64,000 bases of DNA from Heterocephalus glaber. Lineage: Eukaryota > Chordata > Mammalia > Rodentia > Bathyergidae. Made by a program: the position numbers and the translations under genes. Under the pieces are notes generated by a model. It did not search any database. It was given only the letters and a program-made list of their open reading frames with translations, and had not been told where the DNA came from. Every line of letters begins with the position of its first letter. Positions within the stretch are counted from its first letter, which is position 1. The stretch is from the NCBI RefSeq assembly GCF_000247695.1, contig NW_004624843.1:1216516-1280515 (forward strand). Reading direction: 5' to 3'. This document shows positions 32,655 to 44,750 of the stretch, piece after piece.

Positions 32655-32790
32655 TTTTCACTTCCTTTCTAGGATGTGAGGGTCTTGAGATTAGGAATAA
32701 TTTCTTATTCATCTTTGTATCTTGGTCACCTGCCTGAAACATAGTAGGCACTTGTAACTATTGAAGGAATATGAGTTAAAGAACATCAGT
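32655..32790 (+). repeat. L2 3'-end fragment
   Basis: GGATGTGAGGGTCTTGAGAT, CATCTTTGTATCTTGGTCAC and GAAACATAGTAGGCACTTGT reproduce the L2 3' terminus in sense orientation. Confidence 0.65.
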
Positions 32791-33590
32791 GAAAAAGCTT
32801 GTAGTTTCTGCTTGTTTTTGACTTGAAATCTCTTCCTAGATTCCCTTATGATATCAGGTATTTCAATTTTACTTCCTTATTTTTTAAGATGGGCTCTTAT
32901 CTCATTGCTTTAGTACTCCATATCCTGCTCAAATATAAGGAAGCAGTAATCATGAGCAATTTTGTATTAAATTGTTAGGTAAAGGAAGAATGTTTATTCC
33001 CTCTTGTCAAGCCTCTGGTTTTGCGTTCCAGGTTAAATATTGACCTAAACTAGCACACTATTCCCCTTTCCATAGAGAGTTCACAGTTTAGCCAAAACAA
33101 AACAAACCTTCCCTTGACAACAACAACAAAAACCACTACTAACTAAAAAAATAAAACAGAAGGCAGAAATTTTAGTTTAATAAAAGTAGAGGAATGTAAA
33201 TCAGGTATGTATGCCATTACTCCTCAGGCAAGGTTTTTTTGATCCTATAAGCTGGCATACTTGTCCCTGGAGCACATAAGTGCAACCTCCTGATTCCCTC
33301 ATACTGAGAGAAAGAGGCCCAGTTGTCAGTGCCAGACACATGAATGCACTGCCCTAGATAGAGCCACTAAGTCACCGCAGCCTCAGATTTTCCTACTGAG
33401 GCTACACACAGTGTGGATCAGAGGATATCCACCTGTGGTGCCCTTTCTGAATTCCTGACCCACAGAAATTCTCAGTGTAAGAAAAGAGGTTTTTTTTTTT
33501 TTAAATGCCATTTCAGTTTGGAGAGATTTGTTCTGCAGAAGTAGCAGTGACAACAGTGAGTTTAATGAAAAGAAGAAAAGTAGAATGAGA

Positions 33591-33708
33591 AAAATCCAAA
33601 GGACAGGGCTGGGGATTTAGCTCAGTGGTTCCACCGCCTGCCTCCTAAGCTAAGGACACGAGTTCAATCCCCGGTAGCAAAAAAAAAAAAAAAAAAATCC
33701 AAAGGACA
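33591..33708 (+). mobile_element. Full-length ID SINE with perfect target-site duplication
   Basis: ID body 33606-33678 (GGGCTGGGGATTTAGCTCAG, then a TTCCACCGCCTGCCT segment, GAGTTCAATCCCCGGTAGC), A tail about 33679-33697. The duplication AAAATCCAAAGGACA is perfect at 33591-33605 and 33694-33708. The long pure A tail and exact duplication indicate a young insertion. Confidence 0.92.
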
Positions 33709-33809
33709 TTGGAAGGTTGGGAGCAAGGTGAAAGGAAAGAAGAGAGCAAAAGGTTAAGAGATAGGACAGATCACCTAGAGCTACTGCAGAACGCCCCCGA
33801 AGGGCAGGA

Positions 33810-34061
33810 CTTTAAAGCAGTGGTTCTCAACTGGGTTCTAAGCCGTTACGAAGTTGAAAAATCAGTTTATTGGGTCACAATTGGTGTTCCGAAAAAAAAA
33901 GGAACAGGAAAAAAGAAATATTAGGATTGTATGTACTAAAGGTATTATTTCAAGGAAATTTGGTATCAACCATATGTATATGTGTGGTGGCGCTGGGTTA
34001 AATCTAAAATGAATTTTCATGTGGAACCCAGTACAGAAATATTGAGAATGCTATTTTAAAG
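33810..34061. mobile_element. hAT-like MITE with near-perfect 8-bp duplication
   Basis: The left end CAGTGGTTCTCAACTGGG at 33818 is a classic hAT terminus. The right end at about 34053 (ATTGAGAATGCTA) is its partial inverted complement, 9 of 13 matching. The flanks CTTTAAAG (33810-33817) and TTTTAAAG (34054-34061) fit an 8-bp target-site duplication with one change. It is about 236 bp with no transposase. Internal inverted phrases CTGGGTTCTAAG and GAACCCAG also pair. Family not assigned. Confidence 0.65.
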
Positions 34062-35771
34062 CAGCTTCTAGTTGATTAACTGAGAGTTAAATATATGTAT
34101 AGGATCGGCATCACTCATTACTTTCGGCAGAAGAGAGAAGTCATTCACCAGGACTTGGGTGGTAATGAGGAAGAGCAGGCTATAATCACAGATTTCTGCT
34201 CGTCTATTGTCTTTTGTTACAGCATGTTCCGTTTGTTCGTGAGGCTTACTAATGGCTGTGTCAGTTCTCCAGATAGTTGTCTGTATATGGAAATGTGTGC
34301 TGACAGACTCAGACTTCATCTAAACCCAAAATGCTAATAGCAGTTGTTCCATTAGAAACAAAGTTATTAATAAAACCCTTTGAGAATGTAAACAGACTTA
34401 TCTAGAGTGAAGGAGAAAATAAGGTATAAATGTTAACACATTTTAAAAATGCAAGTAAAACATTTCTGTGCACTTTTTGAAATGTAAAAACATTTTCAAC
34501 AGCTAAGTAGAAAATAAAGCAAACACCCCCCCCCCCAAACCCTCAAAGGATATTGGGTCAAAATATACATTGGGAGTTTGTGTAAACAAACAGATGACAA
34601 ATATGTCAATCCAGTGTTCTTTGAATTAAACATTCTTGGGAGAGAAAGCCTGTTTAACAAAAACGCTCTGACCTTTGGTAGCACAAGGAGGCATTTTCAT
34701 ATTCTCAGAGTTTGGTTGGTGTATGTGGCATTCCACAGAGAGGAGAAAGGGCTGCTGTCTGGATTTCTCAAGATAACATAAGTTGTTTTTCAAGAAGTTA
34801 TGCCGGCTTACTGTGTCATTTTTGTCAGTTTTAGCACAGATTGGGCTGTGTGTGCGTTTATGTATTGTTTATTGTCCAGGAAGAGCGTTTTCTGAAGCAC
34901 CATTCTCTGTATATAGTAGGATTTTGTCCTTGTATCTGTTAGAACTCTTTCATTTTTCTAATTATCTTAGACGACAAATGCTCACAGGATGCTACTCATC
35001 TTCTGTTTAGGCCCTGGAAACATGTTTTTGCAACCTGTTAGAGTTCAGTTTAAATCAGCATTCCAGAGCCGTCTTGAGCAGATTTGTGAAATAGGGGACA
35101 ATTGTTTTTCTGCATTCCATGGATGTTTGTTTATGTATTTACTCCTTTTCCTTTTCAGAGGTTCCCACAAAGGAAAGTTATTTAAGTCCCCTGAAACAAT
35201 TAGTTCATTTGTCCTACCTCCCGAGAGGGCTTACAGTGGAACAGAGCTCAAGGTGAGAGCAGTACTTAACCCAAAACAATGATCCCCTTGAGTTACATTT
35301 TATAAGATGAGAGTGAGCCATTTCAAAGCAGGAGACTTTCCCTCCCACTCCAGTTGGAACTCCGAGGCAAAGGGGTGTGTGGAGTCCAATCCTATGGAGA
35401 GGAGGACACAGCCCACACTCCACAGCCGGATCCAGTGATCTGCTCATTCCTTGACCACAGTAGAAGAATTTAAAGCTTGAGAAGAAGGCGCATTAAGAAC
35501 AGAAAACATGCTTTTATCTTGGCTACTGAGTCTTCTTTATTCTTCACAAATAAGTAAACTGGAAACAGTAGAAATGAAAAGATAACTTTATTTCCCATCT
35601 TCTAATTGAACAATGGAAAGTTATTTGAGTCATATTCATTGTAGCAAAGTTAAAAAGATAAATGTATAATGAAGAAAACAAATTTCTCGTAGTCTCTTAC
35701 CCAGAAAAAGTTATCATTAGCATTATGCTATCACTTTACCTTTTATGCAATTATATTTTCTACCTTTTGGG

Positions 35772-35857
35772 GTTTTTTTTTGATACCGGGGATTGAACTC
35801 TGGTCCTTGTGCTTGCGAAGCAGGCAGTGGAACCACTGAGCTAAATCCCCGGCCCCC
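35772..35857 (-). mobile_element. Full-length ID SINE adjacent to a B1
   Basis: Minus-strand ID: T run, GATACCGGGGATTGAACTCT, GTGCTTGCGAAGCAGGCAGT and CTAAATCCCCGGCCCC. Flanked by CCTTTTGG-type repeats (about 35763 and 35860). It inserted next to the A-tail side of the neighbouring B1 (35861-35985). Confidence 0.85.
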
Positions 35858-35860
35858 AAC

Positions 35861-35985
35861 CTTTTGGTTTTTTGAGACAGGGTCTTGCTGTATAGGCCAG
35901 GCTGGCCTTGAACTCAAAACCCCTCCCACTGCAGTCTTCCTAGTATGAGTGCTGGGATTACAGGCATGCACCACTATGCCTGGCT
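35861..35985 (-). repeat. B1 SINE
   Basis: Antisense B1: TTTTGAGACAGGGTCTTGCT, GGCCAGGCTGGCCTTGAACT, GTGCTGGGATTACAGGCATG and CACTATGCCTGGCT. Confidence 0.88.
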
Positions 35986-36427
35986 CTGCTTTTTCACTTG
36001 ACATATTATAAACACAGGTCTCCACTAGCCTCAGTTTTATTGCTGCATGATGATTCCTACTGTGGTTCCTCACTAGTTTTACATACTGATATTACTATCT
36101 AATCATTCAGATTACAAGTGAAATCATGGCAGAGTATGATTTGCAAGTCTTATATCCTAAGTCTGAATATGTCTTTGGAGTAGATGCCCAGAAAAAGTTG
36201 AGGTTTAAACTATTTTCATGGCTCTTTGTACTTATCCTTACCTTGCATTCTGTAGATTTGTTCTAGCTCATAGTTGAGGAAATTCTTGATTCTTTGTCAG
36301 CCTGAATGTTCTCTTCAAATTTTTGGAAGTTTGATACATAACAAAAAATACTTTATTGCTGTTTTATTTATAATTCTCTTACTCTTAAAAAAGGACTTTT
36401 TTTGTTTGTTTCTCTTGTTATATTTCC

Positions 36428-36517
36428 TTTTTTTTCTTCCCGCTACTGGGGATCGAACTCAGGACCTTGTGTTTGTGTGGCAGGTGCCAGAACCACTGAG
36501 CTAAATCTCCGGCCCCG
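36428..36517 (-). mobile_element. Full-length ID SINE
   Basis: Minus-strand ID with T run, GCTACTGGGGATCGAACTCA, GTGGCAGGTGCCAGAACCAC and GAGCTAAATCTCCGGCCCC. Flanking TATTTCCTT-type repeats at about 36421 and 36518 suggest the target-site duplication. Confidence 0.85.
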
Positions 36518-36740
36518 TATTTCCTTATCTGTGGTTTATCTGTTTGTGTCCTCTAAGTATTTTCAAGAAGTTGTGATTGTTCAGTGTGAACAAGTGCTGA
36601 TAATAAATGCCAAGTGGTTCTCCCTGTTAAGTTATGTGTACTGAGAGACCTTAACTATATAGTTTTAGGTTTTGCAAGTGAAAATGGAGAACTTCTCTTT
36701 TGCTAATGTTAATGGATAGATACATTTTAAACCAAAACTA

Positions 36741-36780
36741 AGAACAGTCTTTTTTTTTTTTTTTTTAGAACAGAGTCTTT
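36741..36780 (-). mobile_element. Isolated poly(T) insert flanked by a direct repeat
   Basis: A run of 17 T (36750-36766) lies between AGAACAG TCTTT (from 36741) and AGAACAG AGTCTTT (36767-36780). The repeated AGAACAG flank resembles a target-site duplication around a retroposed poly(A) tail with no body. Polymerase slippage at a pre-existing T run near a duplicated word is the alternative. Confidence 0.45.
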
Positions 36781-36844
36781 TATATGGAAAATAAAGAAAT
36801 GATATGATAATTTGTTTGGGGAAGAGATTAAAGACCTAGGCATT

Positions 36845-37105
36845 ATTTATTTATATAATTTAAATAACCTTTCAGATGGTTTTAGATCAATAGAAAAAAT
36901 GCTACAGAAAGTTCCATATACCCCACATCCCACTTCACCTATTAACATCTTAGTATAGTACATTTGTTACAATTAATGAACCAACATTAACACAGAATTA
37001 ACTAAAGTTCATACTTTACTCACATTTCCACTTCTGTTTACTGTTCTTTTTCTGTTCCAAGATTCCATCCAGGGTACCACATAACATTTACTCGTAATGT
37101 CTTAT
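36845..37105. repeat. Old L1 3'-region fragment
   Basis: CCATATACCCCACATCCCAC, CACCTATTAACATCTTAGTA and TCCATCCAGGGTACCACATA match a dispersed old L1 3'-region sequence recognised from memory. Confidence 0.5.
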
Positions 37106-37107
37106 GC

Positions 37108-37320
37108 TCCTGTCTTAGCTCAGGCTACCATAACAAATACCATAGATTGTGTGGCTTAAACATCAGACATTTATTTCTCATTTTTTGTAGTTCTGGATCA
37201 GTTCATAGTGAGGCCTCTTTTCCTGGCTGTCTTTATGCTGTGTCATCCTGTGGCAAGGTGAGAGAGAAGCAGAGACAGAGTCAGACAGACACGCATACTC
37301 TCTGGTTCCAGGGTTTGTTG
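37108..37320 (-). mobile_element. MaLR-type LTR fragment (antisense)
   Basis: CTCAGGCTACCATAACAAAT, ACCATAGATTGTGTGGCTTA and ACATTTATTTCTCATTTTTT are the antisense end of MST/MLT-type LTRs. Truncated after about 200 bases. Confidence 0.65.
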
Positions 37321-38696
37321 TTGTTGTTGTTTTGCAGTAGTTTGAGCAACCTGAGCCATATTCCCCATCCTTTACTGTATTATTAGGTTCTTTACTGTAT
37401 TTTGAGGCACATTAGCAGTGCCTCTTAGGGGTGACAGTTGGTTTTATTTATTTTTTAAAGAGAAGTTACAAAATATTACATCTGATTGTCCACGTATGAA
37501 CATTAATTCTTACTTGCCCATATGGTGACTCAGAAGCAGTGTACAATTAGCCACATAACATGATTTAAGCAGGCTTTACTTTAGGTGCACAAATACATAT
37601 TGTATTCTGTAGTTGGACAGGCCTGCTCTGGTTCTGTTAAAAAATATACACGTCGTAAACAGAAGTGGAAATACACACAGAAGTTTTCATGCCAACCTGA
37701 GTATGTGAGCTGTGAAAGACTCCTGCCATCTGTAACTTAGTCAGATGCTGTTTAGGGCCAGTTTTACCCAGTTGGCCAGCTCGGAATTCCGGAGTAGAGC
37801 AGTAGGTAGAATCAAGGAAGCAGCTGCTTTTCTAGTTGAACACAGAGTGATATGGAATAAGATTCACTCCCCAGGTTGAAACTAATTGGCCATCACGCTG
37901 TGATATAATCGTGAGTGTGTGGATAACACCTACCTAAGCTGTACTTAACTAACTAGAGTTTTCTGATATATTTTCTTAATTCTTACCATTTCAGTATAAA
38001 GAGGAATGTTTAAAAATAGAGCGTTCTTCATATTTCGCTAATTCCCCCTTCCTCTTCTGCACTATTAAGTGATTTTTAGTTAAAAGTCATGGGAGTTAAA
38101 TAGGCAAGAAGACTGTTTGCCATTTACATTCAGGTTTGGTACAAATTATGCAAAATGAAGACAGTCAGTGCTATGAATTGAAATCATTAGTACATCAATT
38201 ATTCTCTGATAACCAGCTGAGAACAGGCTGCAGACTGCATAAATGGTCCTTCCATTTAAAGTTGGATTCTCATTAGCTTATATGAGAGAAAAAATAATTT
38301 GATTTTAATTTATTTCTCTTTAAATGGACATTGTTCCCTTCTGAATTCAAGAGGAGAGCATTTTAATTTTGTAGTCATTTATTACCCACAGGTCAAATAA
38401 ATAACAAGTTTTATTTCTAGCAATATATGTCACTTCAGTAATTTATGTTACCACAGTCCCTTGATTCTGAGACACACATCTTTTGAGGAAATTATGGACC
38501 ACACACATGATAAAAATAACATCAAAAATTAGTGGGAAAAGTAAGGATTATTTAACGAATGGTACTTGCAGAGTTTTAACCGTTGAGGAAACACTAAAAT
38601 TAGAGCTTTGTCTTATGGAATTCAGATCTTTAGAAAATATAATAAGCAAAGTCTAAAAAAAATGTCTAAGCATATTTAAAGGGAACTTAAAGTTTT

Positions 38697-38809
38697 GAGA
38701 TTTTGTTTTGTTTTGTTTTTTGAGACAGGCTGGTCTGTAATTCATGACCTGCCTGTCTTAGCCTCCTGAGTAGCTGGGATTACAGGTGTGTGCCATGGTG
38801 CCTGGCTGG
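38697..38809 (-). repeat. B1 SINE, internally shortened
   Basis: (TTTTG)n run, TTTTTTGAGACAGGCTGGTC, TAGCCTCCTGAGTAGCTGGG and ATTACAGGTGTGTGCCATGG. The middle part of B1 between 'gagacagg' and 'ctggtct' is missing. Confidence 0.85.
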
Positions 38810-39799
38810 GAATGTGCATTTCTAATCATTAAGAATAATGAACATAATCTCAGAGACAAAAGGGAGCACCCCTTTTTCAGGTCCAAATACATTATAAATA
38901 AAAATAAAGGGCAAAAAATATCAGAAGTAAATTAGAAAAAAAAGAATCACATCTTTATGATGAACAGTATTAGCTGAAAGAAAAATACCAACAGGCAGAT
39001 TAGCAAAAGTCATCAATAGACAATTCACAGAAACAAGTCAATAAATCCCCAATATTTGTATGGCATAAAAATATTTTATTAGTTAAAAATTTATTAGTTA
39101 CATAAAGGCAAATTAATCTATTTTGTGCATACAACTAATAAGATTAAAAATCTATCACTATTGTTGAGTGTTTGGTGAAAGAGTTTACATAAACTTCTGA
39201 TGGAACTGTACATTGGAACAAACATTCTGCGAAGTATTTTTTTTTCTGCAAAGTATTTCAATGAGTAGTATTAAGATCTGTAAAAAATGTTGATACCTTT
39301 TGATTCAGTAACTACCTTTCTAGAAATCTATGGAAATCATAAATAATCGCAAATGCAAAAAAAGAGAGATTGAATCACTTGTTTTATTGTCATGAAGTAT
39401 TGCAAAATAGGGAACCACTTAAATATTTGATATTAGGTAAATTATTATGAATTCATGATGTGATAGTCATTAAATGGGATTGTTAGAGATTATTCTAATA
39501 AAATTGAAAAATATTCATGATAAAATAAGGGTTGAAAGGAGAATGCTAAATATTACATATAATCTGGTTTCAATTATTTTCCAAAATAAAATAGTCAGAA
39601 AGAGCTAGAGAGAAACACATCAAAATGTTGATAGTGCTTAATTCAGCACTATAGAATTACTGAGTGATTATCATTTTTTTCTTTAAACTTTTGTTCCCCC
39701 CCAAATTCTTTATAATGAGACTATATTCTATATAGTAGAAAAAAATCAAGTTACTAAAATACAACTACACAGGAGCATACTTTCACAAATCTTGTTATC

Positions 39800-39885
39800 C
39801 ATGTCTTTTTCTCTCCTTATACCCTGTGCCTAAAACAGTAGTTGGTGTACCATAGTTTCTCAATAGATGTTAGCTGAATAAAGCT
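39800..39885 (+). repeat. L2 3'-end fragment
   Basis: ACCCTGTGCCTAAAACAGTA followed by TTTCTCAATAGATGTTAGCT matches the L2 3' pattern. Confidence 0.5.
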
Positions 39886-40780
39886 ACATTTTAGACTGGC
39901 TGATCTGGCCAGAGATAAAAGTCAAAGTGTAAATAGTCAAATGAACCATCCAAGAACAGAAGTCTAGCATGGATATGAAGGAAAGATGGTAGAGTCAAAG
40001 TCAGGGCAGGGCTAGAGGCAATCTAATAAGAAATGGGAAAACTGAGCCCTTAGAAGACTAGAAAACACTTCCCAGCAACTGGAGCAGCACAGTGAGAGCG
40101 TCCCCAGCGTGGGAATGACCTGGGGTCAGCCTTGCTTGTGCGGAGTACACAAGATGAGCTATCACAGGCAGCCCCCGTCATCTCTAAAACACAGAAGTTT
40201 GGTGAGGCACACTCTCTGCTCACAAGGTAATAATGACTTAGAACACTACAAGTGAACAAAAGAAAATGGTAGTCATAATCGCTTGGAAATTTAAATAAGT
40301 TCATGATTTAAAAGGAAGTATTTTAAAAAGAGTTTAGAAATGAGCAGCGAGAACATGTCTGTGGCCATGGCAGATTCTTAAGTGCTTTTTAATATATAAC
40401 AAAAATGTTTAAAAAAAGTAAGTTGAGCCTTTAATTTAAGAAGCTTAAAAAGAAGTGAATAAATATTGGAGGAACGGGGAGTTGATCGTGAGAAAGGAAA
40501 AATTTAATAAACCTAAAAGGAAGAATGTGGTAGAATTGAAAAATGAAGAGTTGTATCTTTGAAAAGACAAATCACATAGACAGATTTCGATAAGAACTTA
40601 AGAAAGAAAACTAAAAAGTAGATTTGAAAAAGGAGATATATCCACAGATAGGGCAGAGGTAAGATTAACTTCCAGAGTAATATATATTTTAAGAGGTACT
40701 AGTTTCTTTCTAAGACTATTTTTAGAATAGTGTTGATTTAGATTTTTAGGCTAATTAAAATTAAAACTTAGTTTCCTTTT

Positions 40781-40895
40781 AAAAGGAAAACCTGAGGGCT
40801 GGAGATTTAGCTCAGTGGTGCCACCGCCTGCCTCGCAAGCGCAAGGTCCTGAGTTCGATCTTCAGTACCAAAAAAAAAAGGAAAGAAAAAAAACC
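40781..40895 (+). mobile_element. Full-length ID SINE
   Basis: ID body from 40796: GGGCTGGAGATTTAGCTCAG, TGGTGCCACCGCCTGCCTCG, GAGTTCGATCTTCAGTACC, then an A-rich tail. Flanked by AAAAGGAAAACCTG and a related AAAGGAAAG...AAACCTGG copy. Confidence 0.88.
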
Positions 40896-43110
40896 TGGTT
40901 GAGATGTCATGTTACTGCTGTATCCGTTAGAAATCCAATTTTATCTGAAGTTGTAGATTTTATTTGATGAGTTTTTACTCAGAGAACACCCCATCATAGT
41001 GTCAGTTTGTAGAGAGTTATGCTCCTGTAAATCGCGAGGATTCCCAAGTATTAGGGACACCATAAAAATATTGGTGAACCAGTTAATCTTAATTAGAGGG
41101 GAGTATAAATTTCCTGTGTGAGAGATACCAAGTAATTTGAACTCTGAACAGAGGGTCACATTCTCTCCTATTTCCCTTTAGCAGTTTTGCGAAGTGCAAT
41201 GCGCCAGTGAGTAAAAATACCTTAGGACTTGCTAATGAAAGACAGTGTGTACAGAATCTGCTATTCCAGCACATATTTTTTTAGATGTTGAAAATGCTAT
41301 TGTCAAATAGTATTTTAAAAACTGTCAGGTGTGTGTGTTTTTCAAATGAGTTTTAAATAATTCAGTACTATGCAGGCAGCAGAAAAATGACTTTATAAAC
41401 TCGCAGTGCTGTTTTATATTGAACATATAAGTAGAGGCTATGAATTAAAAATGACAGTCTCTGATCCATCTTTTTACTAATAATTGCTGTAGTGTTGATG
41501 GAAATTTGCAGTTACCAATGTTGTTTTGGCATTTTCCCATTAAATGATTGCCTTAAAGTCATTTCAACATAGATGCCACTGTGTACTGATGGTGAAATGG
41601 GTTCCTCATAATGAGGGAACTTTGATTGGTTTGCCTAACCTGATGGCTACTTGTGGCCACTCCCTTCCCCTTCCTTCCCTCTTGTGTGCTGCTGAATCAG
41701 AAGTGAGGACAGAGCAGACAGGGAAGAGAGTTCACTTTGAGTAAGTGTTAAGATTCCTCAGTGTTTGCCACCCAGCCACTGAGTTGATGAGCAGCACTGA
41801 AAAAATATTAAAAGTTCCCTCCCTGAGGATCACAGATTGTTATGAGTCTTAGCCACATTTCTCATTGACTCATTATTCATGATTTTCATACTTTCCCTCT
41901 TCTTCCTGTCCCCAGATTCTTTGTTTTTAAAGGTGTGTGTGTGTGAGAAAAGGCTAAAGGAATTCATAATACTGTGTACATTTCTTCCTCCTGCCAAAAG
42001 ACTTATTGTACTGGTTTTCCCAAATGCAGAAAAATTTTCTTCTTCATCATTGCTGTTATGACTATTACCTGGGTATTATTTTCCTCAGTTGGGTATTTTA
42101 CATGTATAATAATGATATTGATCATGTTCAGGAGTTAACAAATCTCTAATCTGAGGATCTCTGAGTTAGGAATTAAGTGACTTTTATAACAAAAGATTTG
42201 AAGTGTGTTTGCAAGACCTGGGCAGTGACTGAAATCATAACCACAGAGAGGGTTGCAGTTAGACGCAGAAATGTTAAAATGTTACCTGTATTTAAACATG
42301 AAGAGTAAAGATGTATTCATTGCAACAGTCATTTTCAAGATGTGGCCTAAGAAACTCTAAAAGTTCATTTAAAATTCATAAATCCCATCCAGTGTCTCTT
42401 TGAGTACACAGCATATGACTGCTCTCCAGTGTCCTGAGCATGCTGATTATAAACTGTTTAACACACATTGTCTGTAGGACTGACTTATTCTGTTTATTCA
42501 GTCTGAAAGGACTCAGAACTGTTGCCATACATCTGGGTAGAGATAGACTGCCCAGTTCAGGAGAAGTGTTCTTTGTGTGTGCTCCGTATTATTCTGTGGT
42601 CTTTCTCAGAAGTTTTTGTTTTAAAAGATGGATTGAGGTGGATTTTTAGAGATTTTATTCTAGATTTCATAGATTTTTGCATGTCAGTTTTAATTGATTT
42701 TTTTTAAGGTTTAGCTAAAACCAACAATAAAACAAGGATGAGATTTAGAAAGGGCTGCAAAAGTTAGTGAAGGGATGTATTTTTTAAAAATTTCATTGAG
42801 GAATACAAATTAGAAATCAGAGTGAATTATTTTTTGGAAGTGTTTTACGTGTCCAAACGTCATTATGTTTTTAACTTGTGCTGCCTTTAGTCATACTTTT
42901 GGTTGTTGTCATGCTCCTCATTGCAGATTATAAATCCTAATTGTCCTTTCCCAGACACACAAACTGAGCCAAGGTGGGAAGAAGGTGTACCCACCAGGGA
43001 GCGCACGGAATGAATGGATTTACTACCCAATTCTCTTCTTTCAATGCTTCTTAATGAGGGCCACTCCTGCTTGCGTTTAGCTCCCTGCCTGGTAAAGATG
43101 GGCCCTTGGC

Positions 43111-43185
43111 TCAGTTGCTCTCTCTATTTTTTTTTTTTGGTACTAGGGATTGAACTCGGGTCCTTGCGCTTCAGTTGCTGTCTCT
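43111..43185 (-). mobile_element. 5'-truncated ID SINE, same breakpoint as 23103-23174
   Basis: Duplication TCAGTTGCTCTCTCT (43111-43125) and TCAGTTGCTGTCTCT (43171-43185), 14 of 15 matching, flanks an A/T run and TACTAGGGATTGAACTCGGG plus TCCTTGCGCT. On the minus strand the element starts AGCGCAAGG and ends at the ID 3' end, so it carries only the downstream half with the B box and lacks the A box. Confidence 0.85.
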
Positions 43186-43618
43186 TAAATCTCAGTTCCT
43201 CATCAGTAAAGTAGGAGTGATAATAGTAAACATCTGCTAGGCTTGTTGGGAAGATTAGAAAGGTCACACAGGGGAGATGCTGAAATCGTGTCTGGCTGAT
43301 AGAAAAGCTGTTCCCACTTCAGTGTCCCTGAGTTGTCGTCTTCAGGTACAAGTAGAGTAGCTGGAAAGGCTCAAGCCAGTCAGAGCGTGTCAGTCTTCTG
43401 AAGCTATGTCAGTCATCTAATCCCCACTGAAAGTGTTTGCTAACAACTTACTGAATGAAATATTTATGGATTTTTAAAGAGCTCTTTAATAGAGATAATA
43501 AATGAGTATTTAAAAATATCATTGGGGAGTTTTAAAAAAAATGTTTCTTTTTTAAAAAGATGGTGGATTGTGACTCATATTTTGTTAAATACCTATAATC
43601 TATCAAACATTGTATGGG

Positions 43619-43623
<5 letters not shown>

Positions 43624-43654
<31 letters not shown>

Positions 43655-43738
43655 TGTGTATTTGTACCAGGAATCGGGAATCGAACTCAGGGCCTTGTGC
43701 TTGCCAGACAGATGCTGTACTGGTGACATCCCTGGGCC
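43624..43738 (-). mobile_element. Diverged ID SINE with (GT)n tail
   Basis: A (GT)n tract (43624-43657) in place of the T tail, then GTACCAGGAATCGGGAATCG, GGGCCTTGTGCTTGCCAGAC and ACATCCCTGGGCCC. More diverged than the other ID copies. Confidence 0.7.
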
Positions 43739-44242
43739 CTATATATTCTTAATTCTTGTGATGTTATTCTTTATTATCTCTTAGATTGGAACTGTGTCTT
43801 ATAAAAGGATGTAGAGGTCCTGGGAATTAATGCTACAGCTTAAACATCTAGGTTGGCATTTCTACAGTGTAGTAACCTTGTTTTTGACTCATTGGAATTA
43901 TCAAGACCTCTGGTCCACCTGTACTCCTGGCCTCTACTGGAACTGAAGTAAAGTGTGCAGCAGAATTCTTTTGAAGGCTCTGAACCTTGAGGGTTGCATA
44001 ATGCCTCTGTTATCGCTTGTCATCTTGGCCACGATTCTTTGGTTGCACTTTAAGGAGACCTATAAAACTGGATTAAAGGGGAAGACATCTATTGAAGTAC
44101 ATAATTAACATTTCCAGTAGTGCCCATGTGGATTTCAGGAACTTCAGATATGATGAGATTCAGAGATGTGAGCAAAGTTATCAAGATTCTCTTTCAATCT
44201 CCTGGCTCTATTCTCCCTGCCTCCTCAACTTATTTTGGTTTC

Positions 44243-44750
44243 TGTGTTAGTTATCTATTGCCTTGTAACAGGTCATGTCCTACCTGGTGGCTTAAAGCAA
44301 CACACATTTATTAGCTCCGTTTCCATAGGTCAGGAGTCTGGGCATGGCTTCTCTGTTGGCTTCTGGTTCTCTCACAAAGGGGTCAGTCACCCCTGAAGTC
44401 CCAGCTGAAGGCTTGGGTAGGGAAGGATCTGCTTCCAGTTCACTGCCTGTTGGAAGAATTCAGTTCTTTCTAGGTCGTTGGACTAAGAACCTCACTGTCA
44501 GTTGTCAGCTAGAATTTGCTCTTGGTTTCTTGCCCCTTGAATCTTTTCCCTAGGACAGCTCACAATATGTCAGCTTCTTTCAAAGAAGAGCCTACTGGCG
44601 AGGCAGAAATATAATTTTAGGTAACATAATCCTGGAAGTAGCATGCTGTATTCTGTTGGTTAGAAGCAAATTGTAGGTCCAACCCTTGCTCAGAGTATAG
44701 GGATTGTCAAGGGATTACCAGCAGCTACCGTAAAGTCTGTCTCCACAGCT
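44243..44750 (-). mobile_element. MLT-like LTR, nearly full length (antisense)
   Basis: GTGTTAGTTATCTATTGCCT, CTGGTGGCTTAAAGCAACAC, CATTTATTAGCTCCGTTTCC, GTCAGGAGTCTGGGCATGGC, GCAGCTCA-like AGGACAGCTCACAATATGTC and TTGGTTAGAAGCAAATTGTA follow an old dispersed LTR-type repeat over about 500 bases. Related to the copy at 22778. Subfamily not assigned. Confidence 0.6.
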
